Shown here: positions 6,433 through 12,364 of the stretch, piece after piece
Layout of the letters: each line of letters opens with the position of its first letter
Numbering within the stretch: the stretch's first letter is position 1
Origin: JALYXS01 sp051003795
GTDB lineage: Bacteria > Acidobacteriota > Terriglobia > Bryobacterales > Bryobacteraceae
Reading direction: 5' to 3'
DNA: 12,364 nt
Assembly (NCBI GenBank): GCA_051003795.1
Contig: JBPCKZ010000178.1
Location: 1-12,364 of the forward strand
Notes under the pieces: generated by a model
The model's input: only the letters and a program-made list of their open reading frames with translations
What the model was told of the DNA's origin: nothing
Databases searched by the model: none
Program-made: the position numbers and the translations under genes

Positions 6433-7111
6433 CGCGCACCTCCGCGTGTGAAGATTCGAAGCGCCCGTAAAGCATGTAAGCCCCGAGAAGAATCAGCCCA
6501 ACCGGCCAGTAGCGCAACAGGCGGTCGAACGAGAGGATTCCGGTAGTGTCGAGCAGTAAAAGCACTCCCAAAACGATCAGGATTATCCCGCCCACCGGGA
6601 ACGTGCCCGGTCCCTGGTTCATGGCAATGAGGCTCGAGAACTCATCGACGCGTTCGCCGTCGCGGCGCTTCTGGGCGGTGTGGTACGCCTCGAACGCCAT
6701 GTAGAAGACCCAGACCGGGATCATCATGCCGAATAGCGGCTCCCACCCGTAAACGTCATGCCGGTGCAGAATGTTGACGATCAGCCCGAATACGACGAAG
6801 TGGACTAACCCCTTGGCATACTGGCCGTTATAGATCGCGCCCACGCCCGGGATCAAGCCGAGAACGAACGCGACACCCGGCGACGGACGCCGGTCCACGC
6901 GGATATCGCCCGGATAAGGGGGACTGGCGGGAGCGAAGGACTGATCGGCGCCCAGCGGGGGGTTAACGGGATCCCCGGAGACGGTTGCGGGAGCGTGTTC
7001 TTCACAATAAACGGTTCCGAGCGAAGTGCGGCGGCATTCGGCGCACAGGGCCTTCCCGCAGGTACGGCAGTACGCGACCGCCGGTAATTCCGGATGATTG
7101 AAGCAGTTCAT
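6419..7111 (-). CDS. B-box-type zinc-finger membrane protein
   Basis: This 230-aa protein starts with a compact zinc-binding module whose eight ligands are visible: Cys3, His6, Cys15, Cys18, Cys23, Cys26, Cys36 and His39. The pattern CxxH...CxxC....CxxC...CxxH is that of a B-box or cross-brace finger. A Pro-rich linker (40-78) leads to membrane segments. Spans at about 79-94 and 100-116 surround the PGVGAIYNGQYAKGL motif of TM2-like proteins, a third lies near 127-142, and a LiaI-like hairpin follows (172-188 and 200-216, with RYWPVGLILLG). The finger probably faces the cytoplasm and could bind protein or nucleic acid, so it might link the membrane to the sigma/anti-sigma pair. That link is inference. 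The start at 7111 has GAGGAG 3 nt upstream and overlaps the anti-sigma stop as ATGA. Confidence 0.75.
   Translation of the reverse strand: MNCFNHPELPAVAYCRTCGKALCAECRRTSLGTVYCEEHAPATVSGDPVNPPLGADQSFAPASPPYPGDIRVDRRPSPGVAFVLGLIPGVGAIYNGQYAKGLVHFVVFGLIVNILHRHDVYGWEPLFGMMIPVWVFYMAFEAYHTAQKRRDGERVDEFSSLIAMNQGPGTFPVGGIILIVLGVLLLLDTTGILSFDRLLRYWPVGLILLGAYMLYGRFESSHAEVRDERR
6438..6443 (-). promoter_or_regulatory. Strong internal Shine-Dalgarno (GGAGGT)
   Basis: This site lies inside the 3' end region of the B-box gene, 5 nt before the ATG at 6432. It suggests that the small membrane protein is translated efficiently in its own right and not only by coupling. Confidence 0.7.
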
Positions 7112-7725
7112 AAACTCCTCGCGCTCCCTGACGGTCGCGGTTCTGTAGCCTTCATTGGCAATTTTCGATTCTGGGCCGGCGTTTCGGCGGCTTCGTCGTC
7201 CTGCTGGTCCTGCCAGTCGCGCAGCCGGCTTTGCACCTCGTACACCAGGCGCATGCTTTCATATGTCTTCAACGAGCGGTCCCAAACGCGGTGGACTCGA
7301 TTATCGAGCGCGGTCCATAACTTCACGGGATCGAGATCGGACGCATTTAGCGGATGGTCCGGCGCGCCGGCGCAACGGGTCGTCATCGCCATTGAAACGA
7401 TGGTTAGCATCGCGCCCATGACGTAGCGCGGTTGAAGAACCGGTTGAAAAACCGGTTTAAGCAGGCGATTCAGCCAACCGCGAAAGCCCTCCGTCCGGCC
7501 CCGCGGGACCTGATACAAAATCCTGGTGACCAACTGCGGAGGCGGCTCCACGTCCGCGGCCCGCTCCATGAAAGCCATGGCTTCCGCCGCATCGCGCGCC
7601 AGTTCGCCGCAAGGGGAACAGGTTGCCAAATGCGTCTCGAATTCCGAGCGGCGCTCCCGGTCTAAAGTGCCGTCGAGATAATCGCAGAGCAGCGCGTCGA
7701 ATTCCGAGCAATTTATTGCGCTCAT
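7108..7725 (-). CDS. zf-HC2 anti-sigma factor
   Basis: This is the presumed antagonist of the ECF sigma factor encoded just upstream. The N-terminus carries the ZAS-type zinc-binding anti-sigma motif: NCSEFDALLCDYLDGTL, then His32-x3-Cys36-x2-Cys39 in THLATCSPCGEL, with Cys6 and Cys14 as further candidates. A single modest hydrophobic segment (about 100-116, RYVMGAMLTIVSMAMTT) could be the membrane anchor. It is shorter and less hydrophobic than usual, so attachment is uncertain. Residues 130-180 are helical and charged and would lie outside if the span is real. The C-terminal tail is low-complexity and encoded by a suspected dispersed repeat. The start overlaps the sigma stop and the stop overlaps the next start, both as ATGA. 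This is classic stoichiometric coupling of a sigma/anti-sigma pair. Confidence 0.85.
   Translation of the reverse strand: MSAINCSEFDALLCDYLDGTLDRERRSEFETHLATCSPCGELARDAAEAMAFMERAADVEPPPQLVTRILYQVPRGRTEGFRGWLNRLLKPVFQPVLQPRYVMGAMLTIVSMAMTTRCAGAPDHPLNASDLDPVKLWTALDNRVHRVWDRSLKTYESMRLVYEVQSRLRDWQDQQDDEAAETPAQNRKLPMKATEPRPSGSARSL
7121..7150. repeat. Candidate copy of a dispersed 'DGRGS/RPSGS' repeat
   Basis: The stretch CTCCCTGACGGTCGCGGTTC reads LPDGRGSV on the plus strand and EPRPSGS on the minus strand. I recall this sequence as a dispersed element that appears in many short predicted proteins of Acidobacteria. Here it forms the last residues of the anti-sigma factor (about 193-203) and lies beside the ribosome binding site of the next gene. 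No second copy is in the window, so repeat status rests on memory alone. Confidence 0.4.
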
Positions 7726-8360
7726 AAGACCGCCCTATGCTTCCGAAGGATGCGGGCCAACTCGGCCCGGCCGCGATTCAACCGGGATTTGACGGTGCCC
7801 TCGGGTATGACCAAAACCTGGGCTATTTCGCGATATTCGAGCTCCTGGACATCGCGCAGGATCACGGTTTCGCGCAACTCCGGCGATAGGCGCTGCAGCG
7901 CGGCTTGCAAAATTTCTCCGGTTTCACGGCCCGCGAGTATCCCGTCGGGCCGGGCACTCACCGGCAACGATTGCTCGAGCACGGGCAATTGCTCTTCAAT
8001 CGAATCGGTAACGCGCTCCTGGCGGGTTCTACGGTAGTTGTCGATCAACAGATTCCGCGTCAGCCTCGTCAGCCATGTCGTGAAGGAACCCTCGTCCGAT
8101 CGGAATGTCCCTAAGTTCTTGAAAATCCTCAAAAAGACTTCCTGGGTAAGATCCTGCGCCTCGGCATCGCGGCCGATGAAGCGGTAGCATAAGCTGTAGA
8201 CCCGGCGAGTGTGGACGCGAACCAGCTCATCCCAAGCGGTTTCTTCACCGCTGAGGCAGCGCGAGACGAGTGTGCTGTCGGAATCCAAGCCGTTTCGGGG
8301 TCGAAGGGACTCGCCAGTGCCGGGCGCCAAGAAAGCCGATGCCATCACTGCAGCCGCCAT
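7722..8360 (-). CDS. ECF (RpoE-like) RNA polymerase sigma factor
   Basis: This group 4 sigma factor directs RNA polymerase to a small regulon that probably includes its own operon. Region 2 spans about 43-112: WDELVRVHTRRVYSLCYR, then DAEAQDLTQEVFLRIFKNL (region 2.2) and TWLTRLTRNLLIDNYRR (regions 2.3-2.4). Region 4 spans about 150-205, with LSPELRETVILRDVQ and the helix-turn-helix IPEGTVKSRLNRGRAEL. There is no region 1.1 or 3. The first 25 residues are a weakly conserved extension, so the real start could be the ATG at 8345 or a TTG near codon 25. The 8360 ATG has only a weak GAGG upstream. It is the first gene of the operon, its stop overlaps the anti-sigma ATG, and it is divergent from nrdR. 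The specific ECF subgroup cannot be assigned by eye. Confidence 0.9.
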   Translation of the reverse strand: MAAAVMASAFLAPGTGESLRPRNGLDSDSTLVSRCLSGEETAWDELVRVHTRRVYSLCYRFIGRDAEAQDLTQEVFLRIFKNLGTFRSDEGSFTTWLTRLTRNLLIDNYRRTRQERVTDSIEEQLPVLEQSLPVSARPDGILAGRETGEILQAALQRLSPELRETVILRDVQELEYREIAQVLVIPEGTVKSRLNRGRAELARILRKHRAVL

Positions 8361-8441
8361 ATCCGCCTCAAAATCTCCCTCATGCGAAGTAACGAGGCTT
8401 TATCATAATAGGTTCATTTTTTCCACGATGCCAGGGATTCC
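8361..8441. promoter_or_regulatory. Shared divergent promoter region, ECF operon / nrdR
   Basis: An 81-bp gap separates the two divergent starts. AT-rich TATCATAATA (8401-8410) offers a -10-like hexamer on both strands (TATCAT or CATAAT on plus, TATTAT on minus), but no convincing -35 is visible for either. AGGGA (8433-8437) lies 4 nt before the nrdR ATG and is its likely ribosome binding site. No ECF-type GGAAC/GTC pair could be identified with confidence. Confidence 0.3.
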
Positions 8442-8903
8442 ATGAATTGCCCTTTTTGCGGCCATCTGCAGGATAAAGTCGTCGATTCCCGGGAGAGCAA
8501 GGAAGGCGCCGCGATCCGCCGGAGGCGGCAGTGCCTCGCTTGCGAGAAGCGGTTCACCACCTACGAGCGAATCGACGAGGTTCCCTATCTGGTAATCAAG
8601 AAGGATGGACGGCGGGAGAAGTTCGACAAGCAGAAGGTGCTCAACGGCGTCCTCAAGGCCTGCGAAAAACGGCCGATCGGCATGGTCAAGCTATCGGAAA
8701 TCGTGAATCAGGTGGAGGTGAAGGTCACCGACTCCCCGGATCGCGAGATTTCGACAACGGAAATAGGCGAACTGGTGATGGACAGTCTTCGCGATCTCGA
8801 CAAGATCGCCTACGTGCGGTTTGCTTCGGTGTACCGCGATTTCCAGGACGAGCAGGCTTTCTTCAATGAACTCAAGCAGTTGATGCGGCAGAAACTTCCC
8901 TGA
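8442..8903 (+). CDS. nrdR: Transcriptional repressor NrdR
   Basis: NrdR represses ribonucleotide reductase genes by sensing dATP and ATP. Residues 1-40 are the zinc ribbon, with Cys3, Cys6, Cys31 and Cys34 and the conserved VVDSRES and RRRRQCLACEKRFTTYER. Residues 49-139 are the ATP-cone, opening PYLVIKKDGRREKFDKQKV and including DLDKIAYVRFASVYRDF. The 153-aa length is standard. The gene stands alone here, with no nrd gene nearby, and is followed by a candidate terminator. It lies between the divergent ECF operon and rpoD. No palindromic NrdR box was recognised in this window. Confidence 0.96.
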   Translation: MNCPFCGHLQDKVVDSRESKEGAAIRRRRQCLACEKRFTTYERIDEVPYLVIKKDGRREKFDKQKVLNGVLKACEKRPIGMVKLSEIVNQVEVKVTDSPDREISTTEIGELVMDSLRDLDKIAYVRFASVYRDFQDEQAFFNELKQLMRQKLP

Positions 8904-8945
8904 GGCGTTCGGTTGGGCTACCCGGCTTCCTAAACGCCTTTATTT
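8903..8945 (+). terminator. Probable Rho-independent terminator of nrdR
   Basis: AGGCGTT (8903-8909), which starts in the nrdR stop codon, pairs perfectly with AACGCCT (8933-8939). The stem is followed by TTATTTG, which is T-rich. The 7-bp stem encloses a 23-nt loop that can form a small inner GGG/CCC helix. The long loop and the broken T-tract lower confidence. Confidence 0.5.
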
Positions 8946-9156
8946 GTAACCTTTTCCCATTTGAAACATCCTAATAATAGAGCTTTAAGTAACGGAATTT
9001 TGATGTTATGATCAAACGTTGCCGGTAGCTCTGGAGAATTCAGTCGATTGCGTGAGTTGCGCGGCATCCGCTTACTGGGCTTTTCCCGTTTACCCGAGTT
9101 TAGCTTCCCAACCGTGAAAAGAATAACCGTCGCAGCTCCATTGGAGGTGAGTCTCA
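8946..9156 (+). promoter_or_regulatory. rpoD upstream/leader region
   Basis: No gene is seen here. The first half is AT-rich and probably carries the rpoD promoter. The best -10 candidate is TATGAT (9007-9012), 17 bp after a poor -35 TTTAAG (8984-8989). TTGAAA at 8961-8966 is another -35 candidate, with no good partner. If 9007 is right, the leader is about 135 nt. CTCC (9136-9139) can pair with GGAG (9143-9146) across a 3-nt loop, a weak hairpin that would cover part of the Shine-Dalgarno. Confidence 0.35.
9143..9150 (+). promoter_or_regulatory. Strong Shine-Dalgarno deciding the rpoD GTG start
   Basis: GGAGGTGA is complementary to the 16S rRNA 3' end over its whole length and lies 6 nt before the GTG at 9157, which fixes that unusual start codon. 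Confidence 0.85.
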
Positions 9157-10683
9157 GTGGATCAGTTTGAAGATCAGTTTTTAACCGAAAGCCCGCTGGG
9201 CATCAATTTCGACGAGGAAGCCACAAAGTTCTTCGACCCGGAGGCCGCCCAGGAAGCGGACTTCCCGGCGCATCAGCCAGTCGAGGAATCGATCTACACC
9301 GACGATCCGGTTCGCGTTTATTTACGCGAGATGGGCGCGGTGCCGCTGTTGACGCGTGAAGGCGAAGTCGATTTGGCGCGCCGCATGGAGCGCGGCAAGT
9401 TGCGGATGCAGAAGGCCATTAGCCGCTCCGCTTTGGTGCAACTGGTGGTCACGGAGCTCGCCGAGCAGATCCGCAAAGGCATCGAGGAAATCGATAGCGT
9501 AGTCGATGTGGGCGACTTGGAGGAAGGCACGCTAGCGGACACCAAGCGCCGCGCGGATCTGAAACAGCTCTTTTACGACGTAGTCACGCTGCAGAAGAAG
9601 CAGCAGCAGATGGCGGAGAAGCTCGAAGGCGTTGCTCCCACCAATAAGAAAGCTCGCAAGAAGGCCCAGGCCAAACTGAACCGGGCTCGCGTCGAGACCT
9701 CGCTGGCTATTCGGAGAACGCCGTTCCTGCACGCGAAGTGGAAGGAATTCGGGAAGGAAATCGATCGGGCGGTCGAAGAACTGGGCCAACTCGACCGGGA
9801 AGTGAAGAAGACCGAACAACGCGGCGGGCCGAACGCCCAAGTCCGGGTCCGGGAATTGCGCCGCGAAATTCGCAAACGGGAAATTACCGCCGGCGCGCCT
9901 TTGCAGGATCTCAAGCACACGCTGACGGTGATCCGACACGGCGAACAGGAAGCCGAGCGCGCCAAGAAAGACCTGGTCGAAGCAAACCTCCGCCTGGTTG
10001 TTTCCGTGGCCAAAAAATATGTTAATCGTGGCTTGCATCTTCTTGATTTAATTCAGGAAGGTAACATCGGGCTGATGCGCGCCGCCGATAAGTTCGAATA
10101 CCGTAGGGGCTACAAGTTTTCTACTTACGCCACCTGGTGGATACGCCAGGCGATCACCAGGGCAATCGCGGACCAGTCCCGCACGATTCGCATTCCCGTT
10201 CACATGAACGAGAGCATGAACAAGTTCCTGCGGGCTTCGCGGGAACTTGAAAAAGAGCTGGGACGGACTCCGACGAACGACGAAATCGGGCGCCGGATGG
10301 ACATTCCGGTCGAGAAGGTGCAGAAACTGAAGACCATTTCGCGCGATCCGGTTTCTCTCGAGACTCCGGTAGGACGCGACGGCGAATCGGCTCTTGGCGA
10401 TCTGATCGAAGACCGCTGGGTGGGTTCGCCGGTCGATGCGGTGATCGAATCGAACGTTCGCGACGAGACGGCAGGCATTTTGAAGACTCTTTCGCCTAAA
10501 GAAGAGAAGGTGATCCGGCTGCGTTTCGGCATTGGCTGCGAGCGCGAACACACGCTTGAGGAAATTGGGCAGGAGTTTGACGTTACGCGCGAGCGGATTC
10601 GCCAGATCGAAGCCAAAGCTTTGCGGCAGCTTAGAGCACCGGAAAGAGCTCGGCGGCTGCGCGCGTTGATGGCCGCGCGCTAG
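9157..10683 (+). CDS. rpoD: Primary sigma-70 factor RpoD (SigA)
   Basis: This is the housekeeping sigma factor of RNA polymerase. Region 1.2 is at about 47-80 (TDDPVRVYLREMGAVPLLTR). A long, highly charged non-conserved region lies between 1.2 and 2 (about 81-265). Regions 2.1-2.4 span about 270-340, with DLVEANLRLVVSVAKKYV, GLHLLDLIQEGNIGLMRA and GYKFSTYATWWIRQAITRAI. Region 3 spans about 350-400, and the 3.2 finger SALGDLIED is near 411-419. Region 4.2 is at 464-492, with HTLEEIGQEFDVTRERIRQI. The N-terminal 46 residues are acidic and short, with no clear full-length region 1.1. At 508 aa it is shorter than E. coli RpoD but normal for many phyla. The start is GTG at 9157. The full non-conserved insert and the 2.4/4.2 signatures mark it as primary and not alternative. 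Confidence 0.95.
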   Translation: MDQFEDQFLTESPLGINFDEEATKFFDPEAAQEADFPAHQPVEESIYTDDPVRVYLREMGAVPLLTREGEVDLARRMERGKLRMQKAISRSALVQLVVTELAEQIRKGIEEIDSVVDVGDLEEGTLADTKRRADLKQLFYDVVTLQKKQQQMAEKLEGVAPTNKKARKKAQAKLNRARVETSLAIRRTPFLHAKWKEFGKEIDRAVEELGQLDREVKKTEQRGGPNAQVRVRELRREIRKREITAGAPLQDLKHTLTVIRHGEQEAERAKKDLVEANLRLVVSVAKKYVNRGLHLLDLIQEGNIGLMRAADKFEYRRGYKFSTYATWWIRQAITRAIADQSRTIRIPVHMNESMNKFLRASRELEKELGRTPTNDEIGRRMDIPVEKVQKLKTISRDPVSLETPVGRDGESALGDLIEDRWVGSPVDAVIESNVRDETAGILKTLSPKEEKVIRLRFGIGCEREHTLEEIGQEFDVTRERIRQIEAKALRQLRAPERARRLRALMAAR

Positions 10684-10751
10684 GGTCCATTTCGGGAGTT
10701 TCTAGCGTAAGTCCGATCCGTTTTTCCCATTCCTGCTGCTATATTTTGGGC

Positions 10752-10757
10752 AAGGAG
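10752..10757 (+). promoter_or_regulatory. Shine-Dalgarno of the S53 peptidase gene
   Basis: AAGGAG lies 5 nt before the ATG at 10763 and supports that start. The 79-bp gap after rpoD (10684-10762) shows no clear terminator. CTATATT (10739-10745) is AT-rich but lies too close to the start to assign as a -10. Confidence 0.7.
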
Positions 10758-10762
10758 ATTTC

Positions 10763-12337
10763 ATGCCCGAAAATAAAGTACCCGTCCCAGGCAGTGACCG
10801 CAAACCCGTCACGAACGCCGTTCCGGCGGGCGCGCCCGATCCCAATCACGTTATCGAAGTAACCATCGTGCTTAAACCGAAGGCCGCGCCCCGCAATGTG
10901 GCGTCCGCCGAGGAACTCGGATCGCAATTACCATCACAACGAAAATATTTGACCCACGCCGAGTTGGAACGCGAGCGCGGCGCCGACCCGGCGGATGCCG
11001 CCAAAGTAGAAGCCTTCGCGCACGACCACGATCTGACGGTGGTGTCGGTCGATCTCGCGCGCCGCAGCGTCGTTCTGTCGGGCGCGGCTTCGGCCATGTC
11101 GCAGGCGTTCGGCGTCGATCTCCAACTTTTTTCGCATCCCTCTGGAACGTTTATCGCACGCACGGGGCCGGTCTTCGTTCCGTCCGATATGCAGGACGCG
11201 ATTGTGGGCGTTTTCGGACTCGACAGCCGGCCTCAGGCAAGTCCGCGCTATCGCGTGGCACACGCCGGTCCCACCGCCGCCGGCGACACCTCTTATACTC
11301 CGGTCGACGTTGCGAAGCTTTATAATTTTCCGACCGTCTCGAACGGAACGGGACAGTCCGTCGCGATTATCGAGCTGGGCGGCGGCTACAAGAGCGCCGA
11401 ACTGAAAGGTTACTTCGCCAAGCTGGGGATTTCACCGGCTCCCAAAATTACCGCCGTGTCGGTCGACGGCGGCCGCAACAAACCGGCGCCGGGGGCGAAT
11501 AGCGCGGATGGGGAGGTGCTGCTCGATATCGAAGTGATCGGCGGGATCGCTCCGGGCGCGAAGATCGCGGTCTATTTTGCCCCCAATACCGACAAGGGCT
11601 TTCTCGATGCGATCACGACGGCCGTTCACGATCGGGTGCGCAAGCCGTCCGTGATTTCGATCAGTTGGGGAGCGGCCGAATCGCAGTGGACCGCGCAATC
11701 GCTGCAAGCGTTCAACCAGGCATTTCAGGATGCCTCGCTGTTGGGCGTTACGGTGTGCTGCGCATCGGGAGACGATGGATCGACCGACGGGCAGACCGAC
11801 GGAAAGGCACACGTGGATTTCCCGTCGTCCAGCCCTTTTGCGCTGGGTTGCGGGGGAACGCGGCTCGAATCGAGTGGAGGCCGCATCACGCAAGAGGTCG
11901 TCTGGAACCATGGGCCCGGAAACGGCGCGAGCGGCGGCGGAGTCAGCGACACTTTTCCGGTGCCGAGCTATCAGTCGGGCGCCGGTGTCCCGGTTTCGGC
12001 GAATCCTTCGCGCAATTCCGGTCGCGGCGTGCCGGACGTCGCGGGCGACGCGGACCCATCGACGGGCTACCGGATTACGGTCGACGGCCAGAATGCCGTA
12101 TTTGGAGGGACCAGCGCCGTCGCGCCGCTCTGGGCCGGGCTGATCGCTTTGCTGAACGAGCAGATTGGAAAGCCGGTGGGCTTTTTGAATCCGCTGCTAT
12201 ACGGAGCGGCGAGAAACGCGCTGAACGATATTACGTCCGGAACCAACGGGGCGTATTCGGCGGGGCCGGGGTGGGACGCTTGCACCGGCATGGGAAGCCC
12301 GGACGGCGCGAAGTTGTTGACCGCGCTCAGAGGATAG
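10763..12337 (+). CDS. Kumamolisin-like S53 (sedolisin) serine-carboxyl peptidase
   Basis: This is an acid-acting endopeptidase made as a proenzyme. Residues 28-155 are the activation prodomain, with SVVLSGAASAMSQAFGVDL and FVPSDMQDAIVGVFGLDSRP. The catalytic domain starts near 178 (YTPVDVAKLYNFP). The catalytic set is visible: Glu251 and Asp255 (DGEVLLDIEV), oxyanion Asp337 (ASGDDGS) and Ser451 (GGTSAVAP). The Asp-Asp spacing (82) and Asp-Ser spacing (114) equal those I recall for kumamolisin (D82, D164, S278). Glu204 and Trp302 correspond to its accessory E32 and W129. The C-terminal calcium site is present: Asp489, Ile490, Gly501, Gly503 and Asp505. There is no signal peptide at the N-terminus (MPENKVPVPGSDRKP), as in the kumamolisin precursor, so the route of export is unclear. 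It may be read through from rpoD, but its own promoter is more likely. Confidence 0.95.
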   Translation: MPENKVPVPGSDRKPVTNAVPAGAPDPNHVIEVTIVLKPKAAPRNVASAEELGSQLPSQRKYLTHAELERERGADPADAAKVEAFAHDHDLTVVSVDLARRSVVLSGAASAMSQAFGVDLQLFSHPSGTFIARTGPVFVPSDMQDAIVGVFGLDSRPQASPRYRVAHAGPTAAGDTSYTPVDVAKLYNFPTVSNGTGQSVAIIELGGGYKSAELKGYFAKLGISPAPKITAVSVDGGRNKPAPGANSADGEVLLDIEVIGGIAPGAKIAVYFAPNTDKGFLDAITTAVHDRVRKPSVISISWGAAESQWTAQSLQAFNQAFQDASLLGVTVCCASGDDGSTDGQTDGKAHVDFPSSSPFALGCGGTRLESSGGRITQEVVWNHGPGNGASGGGVSDTFPVPSYQSGAGVPVSANPSRNSGRGVPDVAGDADPSTGYRITVDGQNAVFGGTSAVAPLWAGLIALLNEQIGKPVGFLNPLLYGAARNALNDITSGTNGAYSAGPGWDACTGMGSPDGAKLLTALRG

Positions 12338-12364
12338 AAAGAATGAGGGGTCCGATCGTCCCGG

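Noticed and set aside
9532..10038. 168-codon open frame antisense to rpoD
   Set aside because: The opposite strand encodes conserved sigma-70 regions. The Leu/Phe-rich product is a typical shadow of a Lys/Glu-rich helix region.
11432..11911. 159-codon open frame antisense to the S53 peptidase
   Set aside because: It overlaps the catalytic domain with its verified residue spacing, and the antisense product is Arg-rich and featureless.

Overview
The window looks like a piece of an Acidobacteriota chromosome, most likely from the Bryobacterales/Solibacterales side. That placement is inference. It rests on moderately high GC, an OprB-type porin, a kumamolisin-type S53 protease, an ECF sigma operon ending in a DUF4097 protein, and a 'DGRGS/RPSGS'-coding repeat that I recall from genomes of that group. 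No marker gene here proves it. The window has twelve complete genes, one gene probably cut at its 5' end, and the first codons of a transposase. There is no tRNA, rRNA or CRISPR array.

Region 1 (1-2227). The left edge is the end of an insertion sequence whose transposase reads leftward out of the window. Its terminus, at about 126, touches a gene for a degenerate GGDEF-like protein (137-1138). That gene has no ribosome binding site and no good start, so the insertion probably removed its 5' end. A TIR-domain protein follows 33 bp downstream (1172-2227). Its central part looks like an NB-ARC ATPase with both nucleotide-binding motifs eroded. The pair is the least conventional part of the window and may be a signalling or immune module.

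Region 2 (2234-4729). An OprB-family sugar porin reads leftward. Upstream of it is a VapBC-type toxin-antitoxin pair with ATGA overlap and a repeat-rich operator region. A short stand-alone TatA-like gene reads rightward from the other side of that region. Its start is best placed at 4553, next to a strong Shine-Dalgarno.

Region 3 (4733-8360, minus strand). Five genes overlap end to start: ECF sigma factor, zf-HC2 anti-sigma factor, B-box-type zinc-finger membrane protein, two-helix LiaI/DUF5668-like protein, and membrane-anchored DUF4097 protein. The overlaps are ATGA, ATGA, 14 nt and ATGA, so this is a translationally coupled operon. The simplest reading is a sigma/anti-sigma switch co-transcribed with an envelope-associated output, formally like Lia or phage-shock systems. 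This is the best candidate for a poorly described system.

Region 4 (8442-12337, plus strand). nrdR is divergent from the ECF operon and is followed by a plausible terminator. Next come the housekeeping sigma factor rpoD, with a near-perfect Shine-Dalgarno, and a kumamolisin-like S53 peptidase whose catalytic residues match kumamolisin in both identity and spacing. The longest gene-free stretch is the 253 bp leader of rpoD (8904-9156).
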